Assembly: GCA_049601975.1 (NCBI GenBank)
Contig: JBMYRC010000025.1
Location: 1 to 40,975, forward strand
DNA length: 40,975 nucleotides
From: UBA6544 sp049601975
GTDB taxonomy: Bacteria > Pseudomonadota > Alphaproteobacteria > UBA8366
Direction of reading: 5' to 3'
Made by a program: the position numbers and the translations under genes. Under the pieces are notes generated by a model, which was not told the DNA's origin, made no database searches, and worked only from the letters and a program-made list of their open reading frames with translations. This document shows, one piece after another, positions 1 to 9,048 of this stretch (the stretch's first letter is position 1; each line of letters opens with the position of its first letter).

Positions 1-159
1 GGGCGAATACACGGTCTCTGGCATATCATTGAAGGTGCGCTGCAAGCATCGGGGCGCGCCGGTAGTCGTCAGGTGAAAGACGCCAATGTCTCATTTGTCG
101 GCGCCAGTGCCCCAATCGTAACCGGAACCACCTTCATCTTTGTCGGCGATCCGTATTAA
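1..159 (+). CDS. Thiolase-family protein, C-terminal fragment
   Basis: The window opens inside this reading frame (frame 1), which runs 52 codons to TAA at 157-159. The visible part includes GLWHIIEGALQASG and ends near TGTTFIFVGD. This resembles the last beta-alpha-beta segment of SCP-x/acetyl-CoA acetyltransferase type thiolases, whose C-termini have a helix packed against a strand with a small-residue turn. The catalytic Cys and His motifs lie outside the window, so activity cannot be judged. The next gene, an acyl-CoA synthetase, starts 57 bases downstream on the same strand, which fits a beta-oxidation-like operon. Family assignment rests on about 50 residues and is moderate. Confidence 0.6.
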   Translation, partial: GRIHGLWHIIEGALQASGRAGSRQVKDANVSFVGASAPIVTGTTFIFVGDPY

Positions 160-215
160 ATCATGGATATGCCTAACCCTAATTCGTTATCAGCCTGTTG
201 AGATAGGATTGCGTT

Positions 216-1787
216 ATGGAAGTTGCGTTGACCCCAATTGAATTTGCCCGACGTGCCCGTCGGCTTTATGCGGACCGCGAGGCTGTTGTCGACGGTGATC
301 TGCGATTTACCTATGCCGAATTCTTGGACCGCTGCGACCGTTGGTCGACCGCGCTTCAAGGTATGGGCGTCCAGCAAGGCGATCGAGTGGCGTATATTGC
401 GCCCAACACCCATTCCCATCTCGAGGCCTATTACGCCGTGCCGCAAATCGGCGCTGTCCTGGTGCCGATCAATTACCGCCTATTGCCGGACGATTTCGAC
501 TACATCATTAATCATTGCGGTGCGAAGGTCGTCTGCGTTCATCTGGATTATTTCGACGCCATCGACGGTATCCGCGATCGACTGACATCGGTTGAAAATT
601 TCGTGGCCTTAGAAGGTACGAAGGCTGGTTGGCTCGACTATGAATCGACCTTGGCCGGTGCCTCACCCAATTTCAAGGAAGTCGAAATCAACGAGACCGA
701 CCTCCTGACAATCAATTACACCAGCGGCACGACGGCGCGCCCCAAAGGGGTAATGATAACACATCGGAACGCCTACATGAATGTCATGGGCTCCCTCGCC
801 CATCATCACCTGACACCGGCGGACCGGTACCTCTGGACGTTGCCGATGTTCCACGCCAACGGCTGGACCTTCACTTGGATCAATACGGCACGCGGCATGG
901 CTCATGTCTGCTTGCGCCGGGTCGAGCCACCCCTCATCTTCCAGCTCATCAAGGACGAGAACATCACGATGTTCTGCGCTGCGCCGACAGTGCTCATCGG
1001 CATCGCCAATGCACCAGAGGAAATCCGTGCCGATGCACCCCGCGGTGTCCGTCTGTTCACCGCGGGGGCCCCGCCCGCAGCCGCCACCATCGAGGTCGTG
1101 GAACGCGACCTTGGTTGGGAGTTGACCCATGTCTACGGCCTGACTGAGACAGCACCGTTGATCACCGTCTGCGAGGCACGCCCGGAGCACAGAAATTTGC
1201 CGGTGGAAGAGCTATCCCAAATCAAGGCGCGCCAAGGTGTTGAGTTGATCAGCTCCGGTGAGCTGCGAATCGTCGACGAAGACGGCAACGAAGTACCCCA
1301 CGACGGCGAGACGCTCGGCGAGATCACGGTGCGCGGCAATGTCGTCATGAAGGGCTACTACAACGATCCGGAGGCAACGAACGCCGCGATCAAGGATGGC
1401 TGGTTCCATTCCGGTGACGCCGCGGTGGTCCACCCGGACGGCTACGCTGAAATCCGGGACCGCTTTAAAGACGTCATAATAAGCGGTGGTGAAAACATCT
1501 CTTCGGTCGAGGTCGAGGGCTGCCTGTTGCACCACCCATCGGTATTAGAAGTTGCCGTCGTCGGCATGCCACATGAGAAATGGGGCGAATCCCCGCACGC
1601 TTTCGTCATCCTGCAGGAAGGCGCGAAGGCAACGGAAGACGAGATAAAGCTCCACGTGCGCGATAACTTGGCCCACTTCAAGACACCACAATGGGTCAGC
1701 TTCGTCGATGAGCTACCGAAGACCGCGACAGGCAAAGTACAGAAGTTTGTCTTACGCGGCGGCAAAGCCGGTATCTCGCGGCAATAG
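216..1787 (+). CDS. AMP-forming acyl-CoA synthetase
   Basis: Acyl-adenylate-forming enzyme of 523 aa, the usual length for medium or long chain fatty-acyl-CoA ligases. It activates a carboxylic acid with ATP and CoA in the cytoplasm. The phosphate-binding loop TSGTTARPKG is at residues 169-178, the YGLTE adenine/acyl motif near 306-310, and the C-terminal hinge region carries YAEIRDRFKDVI and GGENISSVEVE. The catalytic lysine of PKTATGK is K507. All core motifs are intact. The ATG at 216 is preceded by AGGA seven bases upstream. It follows a thiolase fragment and faces a CoA-transferase gene, so a role in catabolism of an acid or side chain is likely. The substrate cannot be told from sequence. 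Confidence 0.93.
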   Translation: MEVALTPIEFARRARRLYADREAVVDGDLRFTYAEFLDRCDRWSTALQGMGVQQGDRVAYIAPNTHSHLEAYYAVPQIGAVLVPINYRLLPDDFDYIINHCGAKVVCVHLDYFDAIDGIRDRLTSVENFVALEGTKAGWLDYESTLAGASPNFKEVEINETDLLTINYTSGTTARPKGVMITHRNAYMNVMGSLAHHHLTPADRYLWTLPMFHANGWTFTWINTARGMAHVCLRRVEPPLIFQLIKDENITMFCAAPTVLIGIANAPEEIRADAPRGVRLFTAGAPPAAATIEVVERDLGWELTHVYGLTETAPLITVCEARPEHRNLPVEELSQIKARQGVELISSGELRIVDEDGNEVPHDGETLGEITVRGNVVMKGYYNDPEATNAAIKDGWFHSGDAAVVHPDGYAEIRDRFKDVIISGGENISSVEVEGCLLHHPSVLEVAVVGMPHEKWGESPHAFVILQEGAKATEDEIKLHVRDNLAHFKTPQWVSFVDELPKTATGKVQKFVLRGGKAGISRQ

Positions 1788-1800
1788 TGGCTGGGGCTTA

Positions 1801-4401
1801 CTAGAAAACCCCGTCAGCTTCCAACTCGGCAATTTCTTTCGATGACATGCCAAGGAGTTCGCCATAGACATATTCGTTGTCTTCGCCGTAACAGGGCGCG
1901 CCGCGATCAATTGGTCCGCCTACATAGGCCGGACTCTCGCTTAGTTTCACGGGCACTTCTGCCACCGGCCAGCGACCGATCTTTGTACCGGTGACTTCGG
2001 TTAACCATTCAAGCGCGACCAATTGCGGATCATTGTCGCAGCGATCCTCTGCCGTCTGACAAACTCCCGCTGGAACACTGGCTTTCTGCAACGCCTCCAT
2101 CATGCGGCGGCCATCACCCTGTTTCGTCCATTCACCGACCGCTTCATCGAGCGCGTCCTGATTTGCCATCCGCGTAGTCAGGTCAACAAAACGTTTATCT
2201 GCTGTCCAATCAGGGCGCTCCGCAACGCTACATAACGCTTGCCATTCACCCTCGGTAAAGCACGCGATAGCGAGCCAATTATCCTCGCCCGCACATGGAT
2301 AGACGCCATGTGGTGCCGCCGGTTTATTCGGGGAACGATTTCCAGTTCGGGTCCACACGCGACCATTCGCCGACCAATCCAGCATCGTCGTGCCGTTGAT
2401 GAACAATCCGACCTCGGTTTGAGACGCATCGATCCACTGGCCCTCGCCCGTGCGCTCTCGGTGATAGACGGCGCTCAACATCGCCAGCGCGAAACTATAA
2501 GCCCCCATCCAATCCAGATAGGAATATCCCCATCCCGCCGGCATCGCGGGCTCCGGTAGTCCCGACATCTCGGACAGTCCCGCGAAGGAATTCGCGATAG
2601 GTCCGACAGTGCGGAACCGTCCATACTTCCCTTGCGCCCCCATGCCGGATTGTTGGACGTAGATGATATCGGGTTTAATTTTCCTCAGCGCGTCGTAGCC
2701 AAGACCCCAGCTATCCAGCACACCCGGTGAGAATCCTTCGGCGACGATATCCGACATCGAGACCAATTTGCGGGCAATCTCTAATCCTTTTGGATGCCGG
2801 ACGTTCAATGAGATTCCGCGTTTGCCGGGATTCTTGTTGTTGAATTGGCCACCCATATCTGGATCGGTAACGCCCTGCAGCGGTGCCGTCGCATTCGCAC
2901 GTGCCTCTCGACCGCCGACCGGTGCCATCGAAGCCATCCGCGTATCCGGATGGCTCTTCAATTCAACCTTGAGGCTCTCCGCACCGAAGGCGCTCATGAA
3001 ACGCGTTCCGCCTGCAGAGGCAAGAAACCATGTAAAATCAAGAATCTTGATCCCCTCAAGAGCAAAAGGTTTTCCGCGCTTTGAGGTTTGCCCGCTCTTA
3101 TTGGAATTGGCTTCCGCCGCAATCACAGGTACGGCAGACGGATGACGCGTATCCACCGTATCCGCGTCTTCGTTTAGCAGCGGTGCGCGCCGGCCTGCGG
3201 ACCAGCTGGTTGCGGTGCCGATCCACTTGCTCGTCGCATAACGAAAAGATTTACCTAGTTCCGGGTGTTCGATATCCGTGCAGCTACCACGCTCCAGCCA
3301 ATGTGGGTCCAACGCATTCTCGTGCGGTTTGCGGAGTGGTGCCCAGAGCATTCCTATTTCCTGCGCTTCCCGCCACGGCACATTCTCATAGGTGAAATTC
3401 CGCACGAAGCGCTGCATCGCTTCCATACCCTTATCGCGCTTCTCCTTCACCGGTCCGGTGCCGGGCACAAAGCGCCCGCCTTTCGACAGGTCGCTCGTCT
3501 CCTTATCCATGCCGGACTCGATCCCATAGCGCTCGAGCAGCTTCATCAGCCGGTCCCCATCTCCGGGACGCGTCCCAAGGCTCGCCATGACCCAGCGACC
3601 GTCTTTGGTATGCGCGATGGTCGGATGCGGCGCAATCGTCTCTCGCGCATGACGGCAAGTTTGGCGAAAAATCGGTGAACGCCGCATGATCCAAGACATC
3701 AGATCAACCTCGGTGCATTTCGCGACCGCCTCGTGGACCGCGCAAGAAACCTGCTGCCCCTGCCCCGTGCGGAACCGATAAACGAGGGCAGCGACAATCG
3801 CCATGCTCAGCTGCTCTCCCGCAACGTGATAGGCATGCCACATCTGTGGTGCGATCGGCGGCAGGTCGTACTTCCCGTCCGGAGTCGGGTCGTAGCCGCA
3901 ATTCATCATCACGCCACCGAGTGCCAAATGGACAAGGTCTGAGGCCTTATAATCACTCCAGGGCCCTTCGTCGCCGAAGGGTGTCATCCGAGCATGGATC
4001 AGCACGGGAAACCGTTCAGCCAACAACTTGGATCCCAATCCAAACGCATCGAGTTGACCCTTGGGCGTGGATTCAAGAAATATATCCGCGGATGACAGCA
4101 GCGTTTCAAATCGCGCGCGATCACTCTCATGGGTGAGGTCCAGCTCAATCGAACGTTTGCCACGGTTGTACTGCCAAAAGAACAATGACCCTTCAGGATT
4201 CTCCTGATCATTGTAGAAAGGTCCAATCTGCCGCGTTGGGTTGCCACCAGGCGGTTCCACCTTAATCACATCAGCGCCTAAACCAGCCAGAGTTAGTCCG
4301 CAATATTCCGCCTGTTCATCGGCCATTTCGATGACACGCACACCCGAGAGCGCGCCGGGAAGCACAGTCTCATTTTCTTTTTCCGTCCGTGTTGCACTCA
4401 C
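1801..4401 (-). CDS. Fused tandem type III CoA-transferase (CaiB/BaiF)
   Basis: An 866-aa protein made of two complete family III CoA-transferase domains, roughly residues 15-415 and 447-866, where normal members have one domain of about 400 aa. These enzymes move CoA between acyl groups through an aspartyl-CoA intermediate. In the second domain the catalytic Asp is present (GQWIDASQTE, D658). In the first the aligned residue is serine (GQQVSCAVHE, S219), so the N-terminal half is probably non-catalytic. The family forms interlocked dimers, so the fusion may supply a pseudo-homodimer with one active site. The start is GTG at 4401 with AAGGAAG upstream. It converges on the acyl-CoA synthetase with a 13-base gap. 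The substrate is unknown. Confidence 0.9.
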   Translation of the reverse strand: MSATRTEKENETVLPGALSGVRVIEMADEQAEYCGLTLAGLGADVIKVEPPGGNPTRQIGPFYNDQENPEGSLFFWQYNRGKRSIELDLTHESDRARFETLLSSADIFLESTPKGQLDAFGLGSKLLAERFPVLIHARMTPFGDEGPWSDYKASDLVHLALGGVMMNCGYDPTPDGKYDLPPIAPQMWHAYHVAGEQLSMAIVAALVYRFRTGQGQQVSCAVHEAVAKCTEVDLMSWIMRRSPIFRQTCRHARETIAPHPTIAHTKDGRWVMASLGTRPGDGDRLMKLLERYGIESGMDKETSDLSKGGRFVPGTGPVKEKRDKGMEAMQRFVRNFTYENVPWREAQEIGMLWAPLRKPHENALDPHWLERGSCTDIEHPELGKSFRYATSKWIGTATSWSAGRRAPLLNEDADTVDTRHPSAVPVIAAEANSNKSGQTSKRGKPFALEGIKILDFTWFLASAGGTRFMSAFGAESLKVELKSHPDTRMASMAPVGGREARANATAPLQGVTDPDMGGQFNNKNPGKRGISLNVRHPKGLEIARKLVSMSDIVAEGFSPGVLDSWGLGYDALRKIKPDIIYVQQSGMGAQGKYGRFRTVGPIANSFAGLSEMSGLPEPAMPAGWGYSYLDWMGAYSFALAMLSAVYHRERTGEGQWIDASQTEVGLFINGTTMLDWSANGRVWTRTGNRSPNKPAAPHGVYPCAGEDNWLAIACFTEGEWQALCSVAERPDWTADKRFVDLTTRMANQDALDEAVGEWTKQGDGRRMMEALQKASVPAGVCQTAEDRCDNDPQLVALEWLTEVTGTKIGRWPVAEVPVKLSESPAYVGGPIDRGAPCYGEDNEYVYGELLGMSSKEIAELEADGVF

Positions 4402-4616
4402 CGCAATGACTTCCTTCCAACTAGCTTCTCTCTATAAGATAAGGAATTAGCGCGCTGGGAAACTAGCGCAACAAGCGATCCTTGAAGCGCCGCTCATTCA
4501 TCTGACATTTACGAGCTCAAATTTTATTCGCTCTAGATCAACGCAATCCATCTCTCCGCCACCTTTGATGAATTTACCTTTGACGACAGTCAGTGCGGGC
4601 AATAAGCAGAAGAACG

Positions 4617-4853
4617 ATGTTCGAAAGTATGATTTCCACCTTCTGGAATAACTTGTTCGGTAGCATCCGTGACGCGCTAAAGTTTTGGGTCAGGGCACCC
4701 GGGAGAAAAGATTGGCCGCACCAGTCAATCGGTTATCCCGAAGAGCTCGATGAAGGCGGCAATAGATCGCCGCGTGATTTCAGTATTATAGCCGCCCTCT
4801 TTGCCTTGATCGCGAGCGCGATCGCTATTGCAGTCATATTGGGAAAATGGTGA
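4617..4853 (+). CDS. Small single-pass membrane protein (hypothetical)
   Basis: An unrecognised 78-aa ORF. The N-terminal half is amphipathic with several aromatic residues (FWNNLFGSIRDALKFW). The middle is charged (PEELDEGGNRSPRDFS), and the C-terminal 25 residues form one clear transmembrane segment rich in Ile and Ala that ends in GKW. Such a layout suits a small inner-membrane peptide with its tail in the membrane. ATG 4617 has a weak AGAAG upstream; a GTG at 4593 could add eight residues. It lies in the gap between the divergent CoA-transferase and the convergent monooxygenase, ending 10 bases from the latter. No function is assigned. Confidence 0.5.
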   Translation: MFESMISTFWNNLFGSIRDALKFWVRAPGRKDWPHQSIGYPEELDEGGNRSPRDFSIIAALFALIASAIAIAVILGKW

Positions 4854-4863
4854 AGGCGTGATG

Positions 4864-6498
4864 CTAAGTGAATTGGATACCGTGATATCCCTTTGAAGCG
4901 ATCTCATCGCAATGCTCGCGATAGGCGACGGCACTGCCGGTGTACCGGGCGATGATACGGGATTGCTTACCCTCGACATTCTGATTGATGCCGGTCATCC
5001 AGGAATCGACTTCGTTCGTCAGTAGACCTTCATTGGTTTTCACGACTTGTGCCGTCCATTCATCGACCGCTTCCGGGCGCGGTTCTGCACGAGTTTGATC
5101 GTTCTCCCGCATGTGCGTAATCAGGTCCGTTACCCATTCCACATTATATTCGATACTGCGCGGGATATTACCAAGGGCCGTATGCGGTCCCATGACCATA
5201 AACATGTTCGGGAATCCAGCGACCTGCACGCCAAGATAAGTTTCCAGTGCTTCCCGCCACTTCGCTTTCAGACCCTGACCGTCTGTACCCCGGATATCTA
5301 TCCGGTCGAAACTGCCGGTAATGGCGTCAAAACCCGTCGCATAGATGATAATATCGAACTCGAATGAGCGCTCACGCATCTCAATCCCAGTCGATGTAAT
5401 CCGCTCGATCGGGTTATCGACGATACTCACCAGCTCGACATTGGGCTGATTGTAGACTTCGTAATAATACGTCTCCTGCGGCACGCGGCGGGTCCCGAAA
5501 CCGTGGTCTTTCGGGATCAGGAGTTCAGCGACCTCAGGGTCGTTCACCCGTTCGCGGATTTTCCCCGCAACGAAATCCGATACTTCCTTATTCGCGGCTC
5601 GGTTAAAAAGCATATCGCGGAAATTACCGACCCAGATCGCGAAACCCGGTGTCGCATAGAGCTGCTCCCAAAACGCTTCCCGTTCTTCCGGCGAGACATC
5701 AAAGGTTTTACGTTGATCGGGTGTGTGCAGAAAACACGTCGCGGTTTCCTGGCACCGCTGGAACATCTCGGGGTAGCCTTTCTTGAGTTCTTGCATCTCC
5801 GCGTGATCGATTTTGCGGTTGTGTAACGGCGTGCACCAATTGGGGCGGCGTTGGAAGACGGTCAAATGCCCCGCCGTCTTCGCCACTTCCTGGATGGTCT
5901 GAACGCCGGTCGCGCCGGTACCGATCACCGCGATACGCTTGCCCTCAAAGCTCACTGGCTCCTTCGGCCACAAGCCGGTGTGGAAGGATTGGCCCTTAAA
6001 CGCGTCCATGCCGTCGAAACGCGGCATCGTCGGTGCGGAGAGCGGTCCGACCGCCGCCACCATAAAACGCGAACGATAACAGCTGCCATCCTCGAGAGTG
6101 ACTTCCCAACTATCGCTGGCCTCATCGAATTGTGCCGAAGTAACACGCGCGGAGAACTGAATGTCACGGCGCAAATCGAACTTGTCAGCGACATGGTTGA
6201 GGTATCGCTCGGTCTCCGGCTGGGGTGAGAAATGTTCGGTCCAATCCCATTCGTCCAAGAGTTCTTGGGAGAAAGAATAGGCATAGGAGTAACTCTCGGA
6301 GTCGAAGCGGGCACCCGGATAGCGGTTCCAATACCAAGTCCCACCGACGCCGGTTCCGGCTTCGAATACCCGTACCCGAAAACCACGTTCGCGCAATGTA
6401 TGAAGTTGATACATGCCGGAAATTCCGGCACCGATGACAATTACGTCGTAATCCAATTCCTGCGCGGTGACAGCGCTATCTTCCAAAGCTTTTTGCAT
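4864..6498 (-). CDS. Type I Baeyer-Villiger flavin monooxygenase
   Basis: A 544-aa FAD/NADPH monooxygenase that would insert oxygen next to a ketone to give an ester or lactone. The FAD Rossmann motif GAGISG is at residues 23-28, followed by FEAGTGVGGTWYWNRYPG. The Baeyer-Villiger fingerprint FxGxxxHxxxW is intact as FKGQSFHTGLWP (F167, H173, W177). The NADPH Rossmann motif GTGATG is at 193-198, and an ATGFD motif sits in the C-terminal half. Length matches cyclohexanone and phenylacetone monooxygenase relatives. There is no signal peptide, so it is cytoplasmic. With the CoA-activating genes nearby it suggests degradation of a cyclic or branched ketone, but the substrate is not predictable. 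Confidence 0.93.
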   Translation of the reverse strand: MQKALEDSAVTAQELDYDVIVIGAGISGMYQLHTLRERGFRVRVFEAGTGVGGTWYWNRYPGARFDSESYSYAYSFSQELLDEWDWTEHFSPQPETERYLNHVADKFDLRRDIQFSARVTSAQFDEASDSWEVTLEDGSCYRSRFMVAAVGPLSAPTMPRFDGMDAFKGQSFHTGLWPKEPVSFEGKRIAVIGTGATGVQTIQEVAKTAGHLTVFQRRPNWCTPLHNRKIDHAEMQELKKGYPEMFQRCQETATCFLHTPDQRKTFDVSPEEREAFWEQLYATPGFAIWVGNFRDMLFNRAANKEVSDFVAGKIRERVNDPEVAELLIPKDHGFGTRRVPQETYYYEVYNQPNVELVSIVDNPIERITSTGIEMRERSFEFDIIIYATGFDAITGSFDRIDIRGTDGQGLKAKWREALETYLGVQVAGFPNMFMVMGPHTALGNIPRSIEYNVEWVTDLITHMRENDQTRAEPRPEAVDEWTAQVVKTNEGLLTNEVDSWMTGINQNVEGKQSRIIARYTGSAVAYREHCDEIASKGYHGIQFT

Positions 6499-6576
6499 CT
6501 TCGATCCAGGTATTCTTTTCTTACCGCGATTCCAGCGCTCTCAATTACCCGGCATCAAGACATTTCAAAAGCATTG

Positions 6577-7491
6577 TTACGCGTCCACCGCCTCGCTCCA
6601 TTCGGGATCACTGTGTTTTTCCCAATAGAGCGCCGTCAGACGCTGCGTCACCGGGCCCGGCAATCCGTCGCCAACCGGTTCTCCATCCAGCCGCGTCACC
6701 GGCATGATGCCGCCCGCCGTAGATGTGATAAAAACTTCTTCCGCGCCACGCATCGCATCGACCGTCAGCGTGCGCAACATCGCATCGACATTGAGTTCAC
6801 GGCAAAGCTCCAACGTCGTCGCCCGCGTGATGCCTTCTAGAACCCCGCTCTTCGGTGTCACTGCCTTGCCGTCCTTCACCGCAAAGAGATTGAAGCCCGG
6901 CCCTTCTGAGATATTGCCATCTAAATCGACCAATACCACGTTCTCCGCCTCTTGTTCGTAGGCGCCATAAAGGCCGGCGACGAAATCCAACCAGTGATAG
7001 TTTTTTACCCTTGGGTCGACCGATTTTGGCGGGATGCGCGGAATATCACTAATTGCTATATTCAGTCCCCTCGCCCGCTGTTCCTCGTTCGCGACCCAAC
7101 CGAACGGGATGGCGAAGGCGATAAAGGTGTTTACTGCGTCGCGGGGATCGCGGCTGAAGGTCGGAGAAACACCACGGGTACAAATCATTTCCACATAGGC
7201 GTCGTCCAAACCCGATCGGCGCACGCATTCCTTCAGCACATCGATAAGACCTTCACGCCCGAAGGGTAGCTCCATGTGTAACCGTTCCACCGAGTTCTGA
7301 AAGCGGTCCAAATGCTTATCAAGACGGAAAAACCGACGCTGCCAGACATGAACCACGTCATAGGTGGCATCTGAGCGTAGGAAGCCCCAATCGAGGACGG
7401 AGATTTTCGCCTCAGACATTGGCCGATAATCACCATCGATATAAGCAACGCCCGGCGGAAATGCCAGAGAGGCCTTTAAATTTGAACTCAT
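6577..7491 (-). CDS. Fold-type IV transaminase, (R)-amine transaminase-like
   Basis: A 304-aa PLP enzyme of the branched-chain/D-amino-acid aminotransferase fold. The PLP lysine is K163 (RVKNYHWLD) and the conserved Glu is E196 in ISEGPGFNLF. Regions around FLRSDATYDVV, VEMICTRG, TSTAGGIMPVT and the C-terminal segment with YWEKH match my memory of (R)-selective amine:pyruvate transaminases such as the Aspergillus terreus enzyme more closely than IlvE or DadA-type proteins. It would move an amino group between an amine or D-like donor and a ketoacid. The ATG overlaps the manC stop as ATGA, so the two are translationally coupled, although the functional link to GDP-mannose is unclear. Class assignment is strong; (R)-amine specificity is an inference. 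Confidence 0.85.
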   Translation of the reverse strand: MSSNLKASLAFPPGVAYIDGDYRPMSEAKISVLDWGFLRSDATYDVVHVWQRRFFRLDKHLDRFQNSVERLHMELPFGREGLIDVLKECVRRSGLDDAYVEMICTRGVSPTFSRDPRDAVNTFIAFAIPFGWVANEEQRARGLNIAISDIPRIPPKSVDPRVKNYHWLDFVAGLYGAYEQEAENVVLVDLDGNISEGPGFNLFAVKDGKAVTPKSGVLEGITRATTLELCRELNVDAMLRTLTVDAMRGAEEVFITSTAGGIMPVTRLDGEPVGDGLPGPVTQRLTALYWEKHSDPEWSEAVDA

Positions 7492-8930
7492 GTCTGGTCC
7501 GTTCGCCCGTAGATGTCCTCGAACCGCTCGATATCGTCCTCACCGAGATAATCGCCGGTCTGCACTTCGATCACGTGAAGCGGTTTGTCCTCCGCGTTCT
7601 CCAATCGATGGGTTTCGCCGAGCGGGATATAAGTCGACTGATCAGCCGTCAGAACGAGGGTCTCATCGCCCCGCACAACCGTTGCCACACCTTTGACAAC
7701 GACCCAATGCTCGGCGCGTTTTGCATGCCGCTGCAAGGATAGGCTACCGCCAGGATAGACGACCAATCGCTTCACTTTAAACCGCTCACCGATATCTATT
7801 TCCTGGGAATAGCCCCAGGGCCGGTAGAGGCGTCGATGTTGGTCGACTTCTTGGCGTCCCCGCTCGGACAATGTCGCGACCAAATCTTTGACCCGCCAGC
7901 CCTCGCCGCGCGGCACCACGAGCGTCGCGTCGTCGGTCGCGACAACGACCGTATCCTCAATACCCGCGACGGCCACCAAACGCCCACCGTCGCTGCGAAC
8001 GTAGCTGTTCTTCACATCGTCGAGCAACACGTCACCAAGCGTCACGTTCCCATCTTCGTCGGGAGTGGCATTCTCCCACAGGGCACCCCAGGCGCCGACA
8101 TCGCTCCATCCCATTTCCGCCGGAATGACCGCCGCCTTATCGGTTTGCTCCATCACCGCATAGTCGATGGAATTCGCCTCTGCCTCGCCGAATGCGTTTC
8201 GATCCAACCGCACAAAATCCAAATCCGACAGAGAGCCGTCGACCGCAGCGATACAAGCGTCCAAGGTCTTGGGATGCAATCGGCCCAGCTCGCCGAGAAA
8301 GTCGTCCGCCCGAAAAACGAACATGCCGCTATTCCAACTGTAAGTCCCCGCCGCGATATAGGATTCAGCCGTCACCCTATCCGGTTTCTCAACAAATTGA
8401 GCCACTTCAAAGCAACCGACGGCACCGGACAACGGTACGCCGCGACGGATATAACCATAACCGGTCTCCGGCTGAGTGGGCGCGATTCCGAAAGTCACCA
8501 ACCGACCTAGATTGACAGCATCGACAGCGAGTTCCACCGCTGCTTCGAATACCGTTGGCTCCATGACCAAATGATCGGACGGCATGAGTACGATAATGGC
8601 GTCGGGATCCTCTGCTTGCAGAATGAGCGACGCCACCGCCGCCGCCGGCGCGGTATTTCGACCTACCGGCTCCAAGATAATGGATTTCGGCGCAGTACCG
8701 ATCTCGCGCAACTGTTCGGCAACAATAAAACGGTGTTCGTCGTTGGTGACGATCATCGGGAGATGAAACAAGTCTTCAGATTCCACGCGCAGCGTCGTTT
8801 CCTGTAGCAGGCTGCGTTCTCCAGTCAACGGCAGAAGCTGTTTTGGATAAAGGGACCGCGATAAAGGCCACAGCCGTGTCCCTGCCCCACCCGACAGAAT
8901 CACCGGATAAACGCTGCCTCTACTCGCCAT
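7488..8930 (-). CDS. manC: Mannose-1-phosphate guanylyltransferase / mannose-6-phosphate isomerase
   Basis: Bifunctional ManC/CpsB/AlgA-type enzyme, about 480 aa, the usual length. It makes GDP-mannose from mannose-1-phosphate and GTP, and its C-terminal cupin domain may isomerise mannose-6-phosphate. The nucleotide-binding signature GGAGTRLWPLSR lies near the N-terminus, FVEKPD marks the sugar site, and the C-terminal 120 residues form a cupin (YPGGSLSLQRHAKRAEHW). I chose the ATG at 8930 (MASRGSVYPV), which has GAGGG just upstream; a GTG at 8939 would add three residues. GDP-mannose would feed the GDP-sugar island at 25-35 kb if that uses mannose. The following gene overlaps by four bases. 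Confidence 0.93.
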   Translation of the reverse strand: MASRGSVYPVILSGGAGTRLWPLSRSLYPKQLLPLTGERSLLQETTLRVESEDLFHLPMIVTNDEHRFIVAEQLREIGTAPKSIILEPVGRNTAPAAAVASLILQAEDPDAIIVLMPSDHLVMEPTVFEAAVELAVDAVNLGRLVTFGIAPTQPETGYGYIRRGVPLSGAVGCFEVAQFVEKPDRVTAESYIAAGTYSWNSGMFVFRADDFLGELGRLHPKTLDACIAAVDGSLSDLDFVRLDRNAFGEAEANSIDYAVMEQTDKAAVIPAEMGWSDVGAWGALWENATPDEDGNVTLGDVLLDDVKNSYVRSDGGRLVAVAGIEDTVVVATDDATLVVPRGEGWRVKDLVATLSERGRQEVDQHRRLYRPWGYSQEIDIGERFKVKRLVVYPGGSLSLQRHAKRAEHWVVVKGVATVVRGDETLVLTADQSTYIPLGETHRLENAEDKPLHVIEVQTGDYLGEDDIERFEDIYGRTDQT

Positions 8931-8970
8931 TACCCTCACCGTTTGCCGGTTTCATAATCATTCCCGTTCG

Positions 8971-8984
8971 TTGATTGATATCAA
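8971..8984 (+). promoter_or_regulatory. FNR/FixK-type operator
   Basis: The sequence TTGAT-TGAT-ATCAA is a perfect match to the TTGAT-N4-ATCAA box bound by CRP/FNR family oxygen regulators (Fnr, Anr, FixK). It is embedded in a longer imperfect dyad with outer arms CGTTCG (8965-8970) and CGAACG (8987-8992). Its centre is about 71 bases before the usp ATG. A class II site centred at -41.5 would put the start point near 9019, and an AT-rich AATAAT stretch at 9008-9013 sits close to the expected -10. It could also act on the divergent manC. The match is seen directly; the regulator and effect are inferred. Confidence 0.65.
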
Positions 8985-9048
8985 TGCGAACGCATCATTT
9001 CGTCAACAATAATAGAACAATAACAGGCATTTGCCGAAGGGGATATCC

